A stretch of 64,000 nt of DNA from CAZJVD01 sp964549505 (GTDB taxonomy: Bacteria; Bdellovibrionota; UBA1018; CAZJVD01): NCBI GenBank assembly GCA_964549505.1, contig CAZJVD010000003.1, positions 62,001-126,000 on the forward strand, in the 5' to 3' direction. The position numbers and the translations under genes were made by a program. Positions 26,898 through 35,424 of the stretch are shown one piece after another. How positions within the stretch are numbered: position 1 is the first letter of the stretch; the number at the start of each line of letters is the position of its first letter. The notes beneath the pieces were generated by a model, which made no database searches, was not told where the DNA came from, and saw only the letters and a list, made by a program, of their open reading frames with translations.

Positions 26898-26927
26898 AGT
26901 GTAGCAATATCTGACTTATTTTATCAA
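26898..26927 (-). promoter_or_regulatory. Putative sigma-70-type promoter of the pilin operon
   Basis: On the minus strand TTGATA (26927-26922) and TACACT (26903-26898) are separated by 18 bases, giving a leader of about 85 bases before the first pilin ATG at 26809. It lies in an AT-rich stretch of the gap after the PP2C gene. A perfect inverted repeat TTAAATAT/ATATTTAA (26942-26960) sits 15 bases upstream of the -35 and could bind a regulator. Confidence 0.55.
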
Positions 26928-26990
26928 CATTTTTCATGGCTTTAAATATTTGATATTTAACATTAAATTTACACGACACAAAGCGTCTAA

Positions 26991-27719
26991 CTACGAGAGC
27001 CCCAAAATCACACCCGACACATTTTCCTTCGGTTCGAAACTCTCAAAAAAGAGCTGTAAGCGCTCCGAGCGGGCACTGTCAGGAGCCGCCGAATTGGATC
27101 CTTGAATCGAAGCAAGTCCCGCGAGCACGGTCCCTGACATTCCGGCCGTACCCAGCACCACCCAGTCTCCTGTCTGCACTTTGAAACGCTCGACAAGCGG
27201 GACGATCGGCTTCGCCTGTCCTATAAACTGAGTCGGGACATTCCACGTGCGCACATGCTGATCCAACTCCGGTCCGTAGGTCTGCACCGTCTGTCCTCCA
27301 CGGATCAACGACAGCAGAACGGTTCCTACACGAGCGCTCCACGCACGATCCTCGTCGACTTGCACGATCACCGCCGATGCACCGCCTTTTCGACCGCGCG
27401 TTTGAGCGTCATTAAAACTCCGCACCGAACGCTCCGCAAAGAACAGACTATTCGTCAGTAGGTTTTCTTCGTGACTTCGACGTGGATCCATCCAAAAAGG
27501 TAAAGTCGCATCGTTATCGCCTGACTTTCTCTTCAGAAAATCAAAAACAGCATCGGCGGTTCGACGCGCGGACTCGACACCACCGTGAGCTCCACCCATT
27601 CCATCGACAACGCAATACACTCCGGACTCGCGATCACAGACGACAAGATCTTCGAGAACCGGAGCACGCCCTTGCTTTCCAAGAACATGCATCCACTGGA
27701 CGGCGATCGACGACTTCAA
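26991..27719 (-). CDS. Degenerate PP2C-type phosphatase-like protein
   Basis: A 242-residue protein with the PP2C fold signature VVDGMGGAHGG near residue 40, preceded by EDLVVCD in place of the usual NED motif. Later metal-binding blocks are poor: the expected SDG(L/M)xD reads GTAGMSGT, and the C-terminal DN(I/V)T reads ENVSGVIL. PP2C enzymes remove phosphate from Thr/Ser. With metal ligands missing, this one may be weak or act as a binding protein. It starts at a TTG overlapping the FHA/TPR gene stop, so it is coupled to the FHA proteins, as FHA and PP2C often are in phospho-threonine switches. Confidence 0.75.
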   Translation of the reverse strand: MKSSIAVQWMHVLGKQGRAPVLEDLVVCDRESGVYCVVDGMGGAHGGVESARRTADAVFDFLKRKSGDNDATLPFWMDPRRSHEENLLTNSLFFAERSVRSFNDAQTRGRKGGASAVIVQVDEDRAWSARVGTVLLSLIRGGQTVQTYGPELDQHVRTWNVPTQFIGQAKPIVPLVERFKVQTGDWVVLGTAGMSGTVLAGLASIQGSNSAAPDSARSERLQLFFESFEPKENVSGVILGLS

Positions 27720-30385
27720 TTGCCCACCTTGTCGGCCCCGGTGTTGGCCCTCGTGTCCGCCCCCATGTCCGTACGATCCATCAGACCCGTAAAGCGGCTG
27801 AGCTTTCGCCTCGCTCGCTGGTGATAGATGTCATCTTCGGGAACCAGCTTAAGGGTCTGCTCGTACTTACCCTTAGCATCGTCAAAGTCGCTCAGACTCT
27901 CAGCAAGCACCGCTTCAGTATACAGCGCACGCGCCATCTCGGTCATCGTACCACGCAGGCGGTTCATACCCTTGAGCGCTTGAGAGTTTCCCGGATCGAT
28001 CGCAGCAGCTTTGCGATAGAGACCAAAAGCTTCTTGAATCTGACCAGCACCCTCGGCTTCCGTCGCTTGCCCTAAAATAGGCGTCACAGCCGCCAACACG
28101 CGATCACGACAGGACTGAATACCGGCCTTTGCCTTGCTCAGAAGCTTCGGATCGGAAACACCAAGCTCTTCGAGGACGGAACGGTATTTTTTAACGGCTG
28201 CATGACACTGATCTTGAGCCGCCAGACGAGCTCCTTCGCGCAAAATGACGGTAGCGTTCTTATTGATTTCAGCTTTAGCAAGCGCTTGCTCGTTCTCGAG
28301 TTTCCTCTGAGACTGATAAGCCTCGATGGCAGCCTGATACTTTGCAATCTTTTCATTCTCAGGATCGAGCTTGAGCACCTGTGAAAAGAGCGCAATGGCC
28401 TTTTCAAAGTCGCTCTGGGCCATGGCTTGATCCACTTCAACGAGAAGTTCATCAACCTGAGATCTGATTTTCTCTTCGTCTTCAGCTTTACGCTTCTCGG
28501 CCTGCTTCTGAGCTAAAATCTCTTGCCCTTTCAAGGCATAGCGCTCGATATCGCGCGCGTCTCTATAGTCGTTCAAGAGCTTGAAGATTTGACGAAGCTC
28601 AAAGAGAGACTCGTCATATTTTTGGTTGCGATAGAGATCAAACCCAAGTGTGTACTGGCGTTCAACGAACTCTTTTTCTTTTGCCGTGAGGCTATCAAAT
28701 GTTTTCGTCACGGCTGCTTCTTTCTTCTGTTGAGGGGTCTTGGAGCCTGTCCCTTTCGGACCCATCTCGTCGAGTCCAATCCAGATCGCTGTGAACACGA
28801 CAAGGACAACAAGAATCCGGCGCTTCGGCGGCATGGCTCGGAATTTTGCGAGCAACCCAACCGGCGGTTTTCCACCTGTCACTCCCGCAGGAATTCCGCC
28901 CTGCCAAGGTGGCGGCGCAAGGGGATCGTTCGCACTCGGCGGAACGTAACCACGCGTGAGTGTTTTTCCGATCGCCTGACCAAATCCCTGCCCGGACGCA
29001 CGGGTTTGAGAAAAAGTGCTCGTTCGAACGGCTGGAAAGTCAGCTTCACGACTCTCGTAAGCAACTTGGAAAACTTTAAACTCAAATTCGGTATCACCGA
29101 TCCTGATGCGATCGTCGCCGTTCAGTTCGCGCTCAGTGATTCTTTCATCGTTAACAAAAGTGCCGTTGACCGAATCCAAGTCTCGGATCCAAAAGCGCAA
29201 CCCATCACGACGAATCGCCGTGTTACGACGCGAAGACTTCTTGTCTTCGATCACGATGTCACACGACTGACTCCGACCGATCACTACTTCGGCCGTGCGA
29301 ATCTCGTATTCCGTGACGTTCGCTTCCCCGGACTTGAAAACCAGGCACATGCGCACTCTGCTATTCGCAGTGACGCGTGTCTTGGCCTCAGTCCCGCCGA
29401 CGGCGGTACCCGAACTACTCGGTCCGCTGGCGCCCGTGTTCTGAAACGCTTCTGCTGGAAGTTCTTGTTGGGGCATTCCCAATGTCGAAGCAGGACCTGT
29501 TTTTCCTTTGATCGGAGTAAACGCTAGGTCTCCACCACTACTCGCACCACTTCCAAGAGGTGAGCTGATTTCGACGGGACCACCCGAGTCGGCCTTAAGC
29601 AAGGAGGCCAACGTGATGGCTGGAGCACTGACTTCCTTGATCGCCGAATCACCAGAAAGCTCTTCCAGATTCTCAAGATTGATCGAACTTTTTGGCTCTT
29701 CGAGCGGAGGTGGCTCTGCGTTCGTGCTTTCTGCCGGCGCCGGTTGCGCATCGAGATCCAGCTCCCGAACTTCTGTATCGGATAAAATTGCTGTCGGCTC
29801 GTCACCTAAAGCAAGTGGCGATTCGGGTGACGACTCTGCCGGTGACTCTGGCGGAGTGACGGGTGCCGCCGATGCGAATGTTTCGATCTCCAGTCCGCCG
29901 TCGTCGATATCGATCGCAATCTCATCAAGAGGTGGCTTCGCCTGCTGCTCTTCTGCGGGCGCTGGAGCAGCCTCGAGCGCCGGTGCCACTTGTGCGACGA
30001 TGTCAGCGATCGGAACAGGTGCAACATCAAGTCCCAAGTCCTCGTATGATGAGTCCTGCACCGGCATCTCGGAGGGCGCTGCCGCGCCTTCCCAGCTGAC
30101 TTCCAGTTCGTAAACACCAATCTGTACCCGACCGCCGCTCGGAATCACGACACTTGTGATCTCCGCGCCTTCGTACTGAAGCACGCCGAAGTCGCTGATC
30201 TTTTCGACTGCTACGCCGTCGTCCGCGAGCACCATGCGTACGTGTCGACGAGAAACTGCTGGATCGTCGACGCGTACATCACAATCCTGTGATCTTCCAA
30301 AAACCAAGCTTCGTTCTGACGACTCTGTCTGCGTGACCACTTCGCCCGACTTCAGAACGCGAACGATCATCTTGCGCGTGCTCAT
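27716..30385 (-). CDS. Large FHA-domain protein with two FHA domains, membrane helix and TPR-like tail
   Basis: An 889-residue protein. FHA-1 (about 5-100) has VFGRSQDCDVRV and SRRHVRMV, but the later NG motif is absent. A Pro/Glu/Ala/Ser-rich linker follows (about 110-330). FHA-2 (about 335-440) has VIGRSQSCDIVIED and SVNGTFVN, but SRRN replaces the usual SRxH. A transmembrane helix lies near 524-541 (RRILVVLVVFTAIWIGL), and the C terminus is Ala/Gln/Lys-rich helical repeats that look like TPRs. FHA domains bind phospho-threonine, so this should be a membrane scaffold between the cytosol and the pilus base. It overlaps its neighbours by four bases each side. It may fill the TadD role. Confidence 0.88.
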   Translation of the reverse strand: MSTRKMIVRVLKSGEVVTQTESSERSLVFGRSQDCDVRVDDPAVSRRHVRMVLADDGVAVEKISDFGVLQYEGAEITSVVIPSGGRVQIGVYELEVSWEGAAAPSEMPVQDSSYEDLGLDVAPVPIADIVAQVAPALEAAPAPAEEQQAKPPLDEIAIDIDDGGLEIETFASAAPVTPPESPAESSPESPLALGDEPTAILSDTEVRELDLDAQPAPAESTNAEPPPLEEPKSSINLENLEELSGDSAIKEVSAPAITLASLLKADSGGPVEISSPLGSGASSGGDLAFTPIKGKTGPASTLGMPQQELPAEAFQNTGASGPSSSGTAVGGTEAKTRVTANSRVRMCLVFKSGEANVTEYEIRTAEVVIGRSQSCDIVIEDKKSSRRNTAIRRDGLRFWIRDLDSVNGTFVNDERITERELNGDDRIRIGDTEFEFKVFQVAYESREADFPAVRTSTFSQTRASGQGFGQAIGKTLTRGYVPPSANDPLAPPPWQGGIPAGVTGGKPPVGLLAKFRAMPPKRRILVVLVVFTAIWIGLDEMGPKGTGSKTPQQKKEAAVTKTFDSLTAKEKEFVERQYTLGFDLYRNQKYDESLFELRQIFKLLNDYRDARDIERYALKGQEILAQKQAEKRKAEDEEKIRSQVDELLVEVDQAMAQSDFEKAIALFSQVLKLDPENEKIAKYQAAIEAYQSQRKLENEQALAKAEINKNATVILREGARLAAQDQCHAAVKKYRSVLEELGVSDPKLLSKAKAGIQSCRDRVLAAVTPILGQATEAEGAGQIQEAFGLYRKAAAIDPGNSQALKGMNRLRGTMTEMARALYTEAVLAESLSDFDDAKGKYEQTLKLVPEDDIYHQRARRKLSRFTGLMDRTDMGADTRANTGADKVGN

Positions 30386-31413
30386 GATCTTCCTCGCTTC
30401 TTTGTGTCGAGCTTGCTGAGATGATCGCGGGCCTCGATCAGATCAGGGTGCGACGGCTGGCGATACAGAAGGCGAAGGACAGCCTCGAAGTGCATGCGGG
30501 CTTCCTTGGACCTGCCGGCCGATGCGCTCTTGCGACCACGATCGAGATGAAACTTTACCTCTTCGCCAATCTTATTCTCGGAATGCTTGAGATAGATCCG
30601 TGCGAGAGAGTGCTGTGGATAAATCTGGAGAACTGTCTCGAAACCCGTCTTGGCGCGAAGGTAGTTTCCCTCACGAAACTCACGAAATGACGTACGAAAA
30701 AAGTTTTCGGCCTTGTCCTGAATCTCAGGATTCGGAACCATCGCGGCGATCTCACGGCTGACGTCCCTACCGAGATCACCGTCCATACCCGTCACCGCTT
30801 TTACGGGCGTCTTCGTGGGTGCTGAATGGTCGTCGGGCATAAACAGAAGGACGGCAACAGCGACGATACACAGTCCAATCAATGGCAATCGTTTGACCAA
30901 TGCGGATCGCTGAGCGGCACCACCGACTGAAGGAATTTTTAAAGGAGCCCCTCCACCAAAGGACGTGAGTGCTCGTACACGGGCGTCGTGAGCAACACGT
31001 TCGTGCTGCGATTCGAGCTCGCGACGCTCCACACTTGCAGCCGGCGAACTGAGAAGCATCTGTGTGCTCTCTTCGCTCATAAGAAACTCAAAGAGCGTAT
31101 CCCCAACGGCAAAAGTGTGTCCTGACCGGAGTCGTGCTTCACGCGTCGGTTGCCCATTATGAAAGATGCCGTTAGCGCTACCGAGGTCACGCACCCGCCA
31201 GCCGAGTTTTAACTTTTCGACCACGGCATGCTCGCGAGAGGCGCGCAAATCCGAGAGAGCCACATCGTTCTCGTCGGCCCGTCCAATCGTAGCCTTTCCG
31301 CCCGTCAGAACAAACGTCGACCCTTGATCCGGACCGGTCACAACGCGAAGACGGGCTTGTTCACCGTCTTTTCGAGGCACAGGAAGTGTTGTGAATTTCA
31401 GCACACGCTTCAT
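30382..31413 (-). CDS. FHA-domain membrane protein with helical-repeat tail
   Basis: A 343-residue protein. The N-terminal FHA domain (about 18-115) has complete key motifs: TIGRADENDVALSD, SREHAVV and SANGIFHNGQP. One transmembrane helix lies at about 176-193 (LIGLCIVAVAVLLFM), and the C-terminal half resembles TPR repeats (FRTSFREFREGNYLRAKTGF, then YPQHSLARIYL). Of the three FHA proteins this one has the most canonical phospho-threonine pocket. It ends at the ATGA shared with the larger FHA gene and lies eight bases after the third. A scaffold or signalling role in the Tad machine is inferred from position. Confidence 0.87.
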   Translation of the reverse strand: MKRVLKFTTLPVPRKDGEQARLRVVTGPDQGSTFVLTGGKATIGRADENDVALSDLRASREHAVVEKLKLGWRVRDLGSANGIFHNGQPTREARLRSGHTFAVGDTLFEFLMSEESTQMLLSSPAASVERRELESQHERVAHDARVRALTSFGGGAPLKIPSVGGAAQRSALVKRLPLIGLCIVAVAVLLFMPDDHSAPTKTPVKAVTGMDGDLGRDVSREIAAMVPNPEIQDKAENFFRTSFREFREGNYLRAKTGFETVLQIYPQHSLARIYLKHSENKIGEEVKFHLDRGRKSASAGRSKEARMHFEAVLRLLYRQPSHPDLIEARDHLSKLDTKKRGRS

Positions 31414-31421
31414 GAGTTGCC

Positions 31422-33089
31422 TTAAGCATCCTCCTTCGTAAACACGATCACGACACCGCGACGTTCCTCGGGACCGATGCCCGAAGCACGAACGCCATAG
31501 TTCACGCCCCCAAACTCAAAAACTTCCTGTAACGGAGCGCTCTCCATCAGACTGCGTGCGCGAACTTGCTTGAGCAGGTCCTCACAGAGTGCTGTGAAAG
31601 CTCCATCCCGTGAAACACTTGCGAGTGGTTGTCCGAGCGCTGTCTCCGATCGAATTCCGCTGATGTCTTCAAAAGCCATATTGATAAACTCGACAGCGCT
31701 ATCGCTCGATAGTGCGAAGATTCCGGCCTGCGGCTGCGAAGCTGCTAACACTTCGAGAACCCCACGAACCTCGCTCCAGTCAAAAAGTCGCATGGAAGAC
31801 CCAGGCGTCGCGATCTCGTTCTGGCCTTTTGGTATGCGCTGGAGGGCCGCCTCCACGACATCGAAGAGAGCGTTCAGTTCCGAGAACTGGAAGTCACGAT
31901 TGATCTTTGAGCTCTCGCCACGCAGCACCCGGTCGATGTCTTCGTTGAGAATCTCGAGCGGCTTGAGCGTGAGACGATAGATCACAAAGCACACCATCGC
32001 GCCCAGCAAGAGCACCAGCACGAGCGTGTTTGCGTACATCAGAGAAAGGGTTCCCCATGGCGTCGTACTGAGCGAGACATCGACAGCAACGATGGCCATC
32101 GCAGCAACGCGGTTCTGTCCATTCTGCGGATCAAAGACTTTGACAGGTTCGATAGCGAGAACCGTATCGGAAACGACTTTCACGATTCCTTTCTCACGGC
32201 CGTCTCGAAAGTCCTTTGCAGCCCTGAGACTGACTTCGGCTTCCGACCCTGCGGCAAAGTACTGGTTGGCCTTTCCACTCGGAGCAAGGATTCTATTTTC
32301 AAGATCGACCAGAAGAGCAAACTTGATCGTCAGATCCTCGTCAGCGCTGCCAATCCACGTTTTTGTTTCCTGATCTTGAGCCAAAAACGGCGCGTTCTGA
32401 GTAGCGATTTGCTTAGCAGCTGACTTCGCACGCTTGGCTGCTTCCTCACGAAGTGCTTCGCGGCTCGCTGTCATCATCGGAACAATCGAGATCGAGAGCG
32501 TGAACACGGAAAACACAAGCGCTACAGAAACACCGATCTGACGCCACTCATGCTTCAGAAAAAGACTATAGAAAAACGGCATCAGGTAGTGCTCAAGCGA
32601 CCACAGCACTCGCCCTTTGATATCCGTCGGAACCGGAGCCGGCCCCGTCGAAGGCGTGTAGTTTGCCGCTGTATCACTGAGGGCAGGAAGCGATGAAGGT
32701 AACCCCGAACGTATCGGCAAGGGCACGACCACACCACCACCCCGCGTACCGTCCCCATAATCAAGATCAACCGATGACTCAGAAGGAGCGCGTGACGAAC
32801 GCTTCGCTTCGTGAAGTTCAAAAACATTTTCGCCGATAGAAACGCGGTCACCTGTACGAAGCGCTCGATGCTTCACCAGCGCGCCGTTGACGAATGTACC
32901 GTTAGCGCTGCCTGGATCGTCGAGAACGATCTGGTCGCCGTTGACCGTGAGAACACAATGGACTTTCGACACACGTGTCGAACGAATACGAATCACATTC
33001 GACGACTGTCGTCCGATTGCATTTTTTCCGTCCTCGAGTTTGTAACTCTTTCCCTCGAGGGGTCCGGAAATTACGGTAAGCTTAAACAT
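31422..33089 (-). CDS. FHA-domain transmembrane sensor with PAS-like C terminus
   Basis: A 555-residue protein. The FHA domain is at about 1-95 (AIGRQSSNVIRI, SKVHCVL, SANGTFVNG). Then come a proline-rich linker, a first helix near 195, a periplasmic-looking region of about 140 residues, a second helix near 350-375, a HAMP-like segment (RLTLKPLEILNEDIDRVLRG) and a PAS-like domain (about 440-550, GIFALSSDSAVEFINMAFED). It has the layout of a transmembrane sensor without kinase or cyclase output, so signals may pass to partners through the FHA end. It overlaps the DUF192 gene by 19 bases. Confidence 0.83.
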   Translation of the reverse strand: MFKLTVISGPLEGKSYKLEDGKNAIGRQSSNVIRIRSTRVSKVHCVLTVNGDQIVLDDPGSANGTFVNGALVKHRALRTGDRVSIGENVFELHEAKRSSRAPSESSVDLDYGDGTRGGGVVVPLPIRSGLPSSLPALSDTAANYTPSTGPAPVPTDIKGRVLWSLEHYLMPFFYSLFLKHEWRQIGVSVALVFSVFTLSISIVPMMTASREALREEAAKRAKSAAKQIATQNAPFLAQDQETKTWIGSADEDLTIKFALLVDLENRILAPSGKANQYFAAGSEAEVSLRAAKDFRDGREKGIVKVVSDTVLAIEPVKVFDPQNGQNRVAAMAIVAVDVSLSTTPWGTLSLMYANTLVLVLLLGAMVCFVIYRLTLKPLEILNEDIDRVLRGESSKINRDFQFSELNALFDVVEAALQRIPKGQNEIATPGSSMRLFDWSEVRGVLEVLAASQPQAGIFALSSDSAVEFINMAFEDISGIRSETALGQPLASVSRDGAFTALCEDLLKQVRARSLMESAPLQEVFEFGGVNYGVRASGIGPEERRGVVIVFTKEDA

Positions 33090-33439
33090 TCGACTCTGTC
33101 CCCTACCTCAAGCTTGGAACGATCAATCGTTCCAGGCGGGAGCTCGAGCACATCACGCGCTCGAAAATCCACCACAGGGACAAGTCGCCAAGGTTTCACG
33201 TTACGCCACAACGACGTCACGCGACCTTCGTTCAAAAAAACAACCTCGATCGGAACACGCATGAACCACATGTGAATCGAGCGACACTCCGGAAAGAGCA
33301 TCCCTTCACCAGGGCTCCACGTGGACTTTCCAATCAGTCCCTTGAGGCGATTCCAAAAGCACTCCGCCACATGACACTTTTCGGAAATAACCGCTTGATT
33401 TTTTAGGGATATGATCCGTATGAGCCGTTCTACTTTCAC
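33071..33439 (-). CDS. DUF192-family protein
   Basis: A 122-residue member of the DUF192 family (compact beta-rich fold). Conserved elements are the RLKGLIGK stretch, GMLFPECRSIHMWFMRVPIEVVFL, VTSLW with KPWR, and DVLELPPGTI close to the C terminus. No signal peptide is seen, so it should be cytosolic, unlike many family members. It starts at a GTG with GGGGAG four bases upstream. It sits between tadC and the first FHA gene and overlaps the latter. Function unknown. Confidence 0.82.
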   Translation of the reverse strand: MKVERLIRIISLKNQAVISEKCHVAECFWNRLKGLIGKSTWSPGEGMLFPECRSIHMWFMRVPIEVVFLNEGRVTSLWRNVKPWRLVPVVDFRARDVLELPPGTIDRSKLEVGDRVECLSLP

Positions 33440-33508
33440 GCGTCTCCCCTATTGTACCAGAGTTGATGCAGACTCAAGTTTATGAGTTCAACAGCCGATA
33501 CGGCTTTC

Positions 33509-34405
33509 CTACTGCGCGTCTGGAACAAGAAACGTCAGTGCGAGTGGTCCGCCAATCATGATGAACACGCATGGCACGATACAAAGAATCGTCGGAATCA
33601 TGAGTTTCTGCGCCGCTAAGGCGCCAGCTTTCTCCGCTCTTAAAAAGCGTTCTGTTCGAATCTGCTCGCTCTGCTGACGAAGCGTACGACCAATCGGTGC
33701 ACCCATCTGATCGGCCGATATCAAAATCGCGACAAAGGAGTTCACTTCAGTCATGTCGATCCGCTTCGACATCTCTCGAAGCGCCTCTTGCCGCGATGAA
33801 CCGACTTTTATCTCTTTCAGCACCTGTTCCAACTCTTCGACGAGCGGACTAGGTACAGCTTTTTCGACGACCTTCTGAATCGCACCGATAAAATCCAGCC
33901 CTGCCTCTGTTGAAAGAGCGAGCAGATCGACAATGAACGGCATCGCGTTTCGAATCTTGGTGTGCCGAGCTTTGATGCGTTGAGAGGTCCAAAAGTTTGG
34001 ATAGAACCAACCGGCCACTCCTGAAAATGCGATCATCCATGGACTGATATCGATGAAATCCATGGCATGCAAAACACCCAGGACAACAGGAAAAAACAGA
34101 ATCAGAAAAAACTTGTACGCAATGAATTCGTCGGGCGTGAGCTCCTCACGCAACCCCGCAGCGATGATCTTGCGCCTGATTTCGATGCGCCGGCTGTCCC
34201 AAAATGGACGGCCGCGGATCAGCGGGACAACATACTGAGAGAAAAAAGGACGCGTGACACGAACCAGCAGGTCCGACGCTTTACGACCCCGAAGCTCTTC
34301 GAGATTCTCCTCGGCCGCACGCGAGACTTCTTCGCGAAACAGCATGAAAAACAAGCTGAACGTCGCGCCAAAGATCAGGACATATGCCGCATACAGAGCG
34401 ACCAT
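33509..34405 (-). CDS. tadC: Tad inner-membrane platform protein TadC
   Basis: A 298-residue T2SF-fold membrane protein. It has the TadC pattern: N-terminal helix, GLREELTPDEFIAYKFFLI, then NAMPFIVDLLALSTEAGLDFIGAI with a polar loop, SSRQEALREMSKRID, and the C-terminal RAEKAGALAAQKLMIPTILCIVPCVFIMIGG. It should form the inner-membrane platform with TadB. It is the first gene of the locus after an extended -10 promoter, 69 bases before the DUF192 gene. Its TadB partner lies 13 kb downstream, an unusual split. Confidence 0.88.
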   Translation of the reverse strand: MVALYAAYVLIFGATFSLFFMLFREEVSRAAEENLEELRGRKASDLLVRVTRPFFSQYVVPLIRGRPFWDSRRIEIRRKIIAAGLREELTPDEFIAYKFFLILFFPVVLGVLHAMDFIDISPWMIAFSGVAGWFYPNFWTSQRIKARHTKIRNAMPFIVDLLALSTEAGLDFIGAIQKVVEKAVPSPLVEELEQVLKEIKVGSSRQEALREMSKRIDMTEVNSFVAILISADQMGAPIGRTLRQQSEQIRTERFLRAEKAGALAAQKLMIPTILCIVPCVFIMIGGPLALTFLVPDAQ

Positions 34406-34457
34406 AGAACCCCCTCAGGGTCTCTTCGGCAGAATCCGCAAGAGGCCTGATTTTTAT

Positions 34458-34486
34458 ACTATACCAGTTTGATATGTTAAATCGAA
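34458..34486 (-). promoter_or_regulatory. Putative extended -10 promoter for the Tad locus
   Basis: On the minus strand TTCGAT (34486-34481) is followed after 17 bases by TATAGT (34463-34458), preceded by TGG, giving an extended -10 of the TGnTATAAT type. It lies about 50 bases before the tadC ATG. The -35 box is weak, so the extended -10 would carry it. The stretch is shared with the divergent YihY-type gene. Confidence 0.5.
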
Positions 34487-35424
34487 CCCGTGGAGTGGAC
34501 TCGCGACCTGAAAAGATGGCAGTATGTGAGTCGTATCAACATGTTAACCAGGAAACGACTTCCTTTATGACAAAGAAAAACTCACGGTGGATTCAGGCGC
34601 TTCATTCTCTAAAAGCAATGAAGACCCTACTGGATGCGTCGACCGTAAAACGCGTTGCGCAGGAAACCATCGTGACGATCAACGAGCGCAATCTTTTGAT
34701 GGCGGCTTCGAGTCTGGCCTACACGACCATTCTGTCGATTGTCCCGCTGCTCGCTGTCAGCTTCTCGATTTTCAAAGCGTTCGGCGGCCTCGAGAAACTC
34801 TACGATTCGTTCAAACCACTCATCATCGCTAATCTCGCCGAGTCGAGTGGCGAGGTCGCACTCCAGTTCATTGATCAGTTCGTGAGTAAAGCGCACGCCG
34901 GCGCGATGGGAGTGGGCGGAATGATCGGGTTGCTCGTCACCAGCTTGAGCCTCTTGTCGTCGGTTGAAAAAGCGATCAACCGCATTTGGAACGCGACCAT
35001 CCAACGAACATTCTTCCAAAGAATCTCGGCCTATTGGCTCTTCATCACTCTCGGACCTGTCGCGATGGCTGCGGCGCTCGGCGCAAGTTCGTCGGCAAAC
35101 CTGAGCTTCACGCGTGTTTTACCGCAGGGATTCTTGGGATTCATGATGATCTGGGGATTGTTCTTTGCGGTTTACAAATGGGTTCCCAATCGAAAGGTCA
35201 ACTGGACCCCTCCCTTGATTGGCGGACTTTTGACATCGGTCTGTTGGACGTTAGCGAAAATGGGCTACGGCCTCTACGTCACACGTGTCGTGGCCTATAA
35301 CAAGATCTACGGGAGTCTGGGCGCCGTGCCAATCATTCTGCTTTGGATCTACATTTTATGGACCGTGATCCTCGGTGGGGCCGTCCTCGCTTTTGTGTTA
35401 CAACGACGACTCGATTTGAAATGA
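34474..35424 (+). CDS. YihY/BrkB-family inner-membrane protein
   Basis: A 316-residue polytopic protein of the YihY family, once called ribonuclease BN. Family features are INERNLLMAASSLAYTTILS near the start of the membrane part, then SLSLLSSVEKAINRIWNA and, toward the end, IYGSLGAVPIILLWIYILW. About six helices are expected. The real start could be the ATG at 34567, since the first 30 codons are polar and neither start has a strong ribosome site. It overlaps the next gene by four bases (ATGA). A role in the envelope is likely, but the family function is unknown. Confidence 0.85.
   Translation: MLNRTRGVDSRPEKMAVCESYQHVNQETTSFMTKKNSRWIQALHSLKAMKTLLDASTVKRVAQETIVTINERNLLMAASSLAYTTILSIVPLLAVSFSIFKAFGGLEKLYDSFKPLIIANLAESSGEVALQFIDQFVSKAHAGAMGVGGMIGLLVTSLSLLSSVEKAINRIWNATIQRTFFQRISAYWLFITLGPVAMAAALGASSSANLSFTRVLPQGFLGFMMIWGLFFAVYKWVPNRKVNWTPPLIGGLLTSVCWTLAKMGYGLYVTRVVAYNKIYGSLGAVPIILLWIYILWTVILGGAVLAFVLQRRLDLK

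Noticed and set aside
34474..34566. First 31 codons of the YihY-type gene as certain coding sequence
   Set aside because: They may be leader only; no ribosome site distinguishes 34474 from 34567, so the start is left open.
35343..35420. Upstream in-frame start for the exported protein after the YihY-type gene
   Set aside because: It would hide the signal peptide; the ATG at 35421 gives a clean signal and an ATGA overlap like its neighbours.
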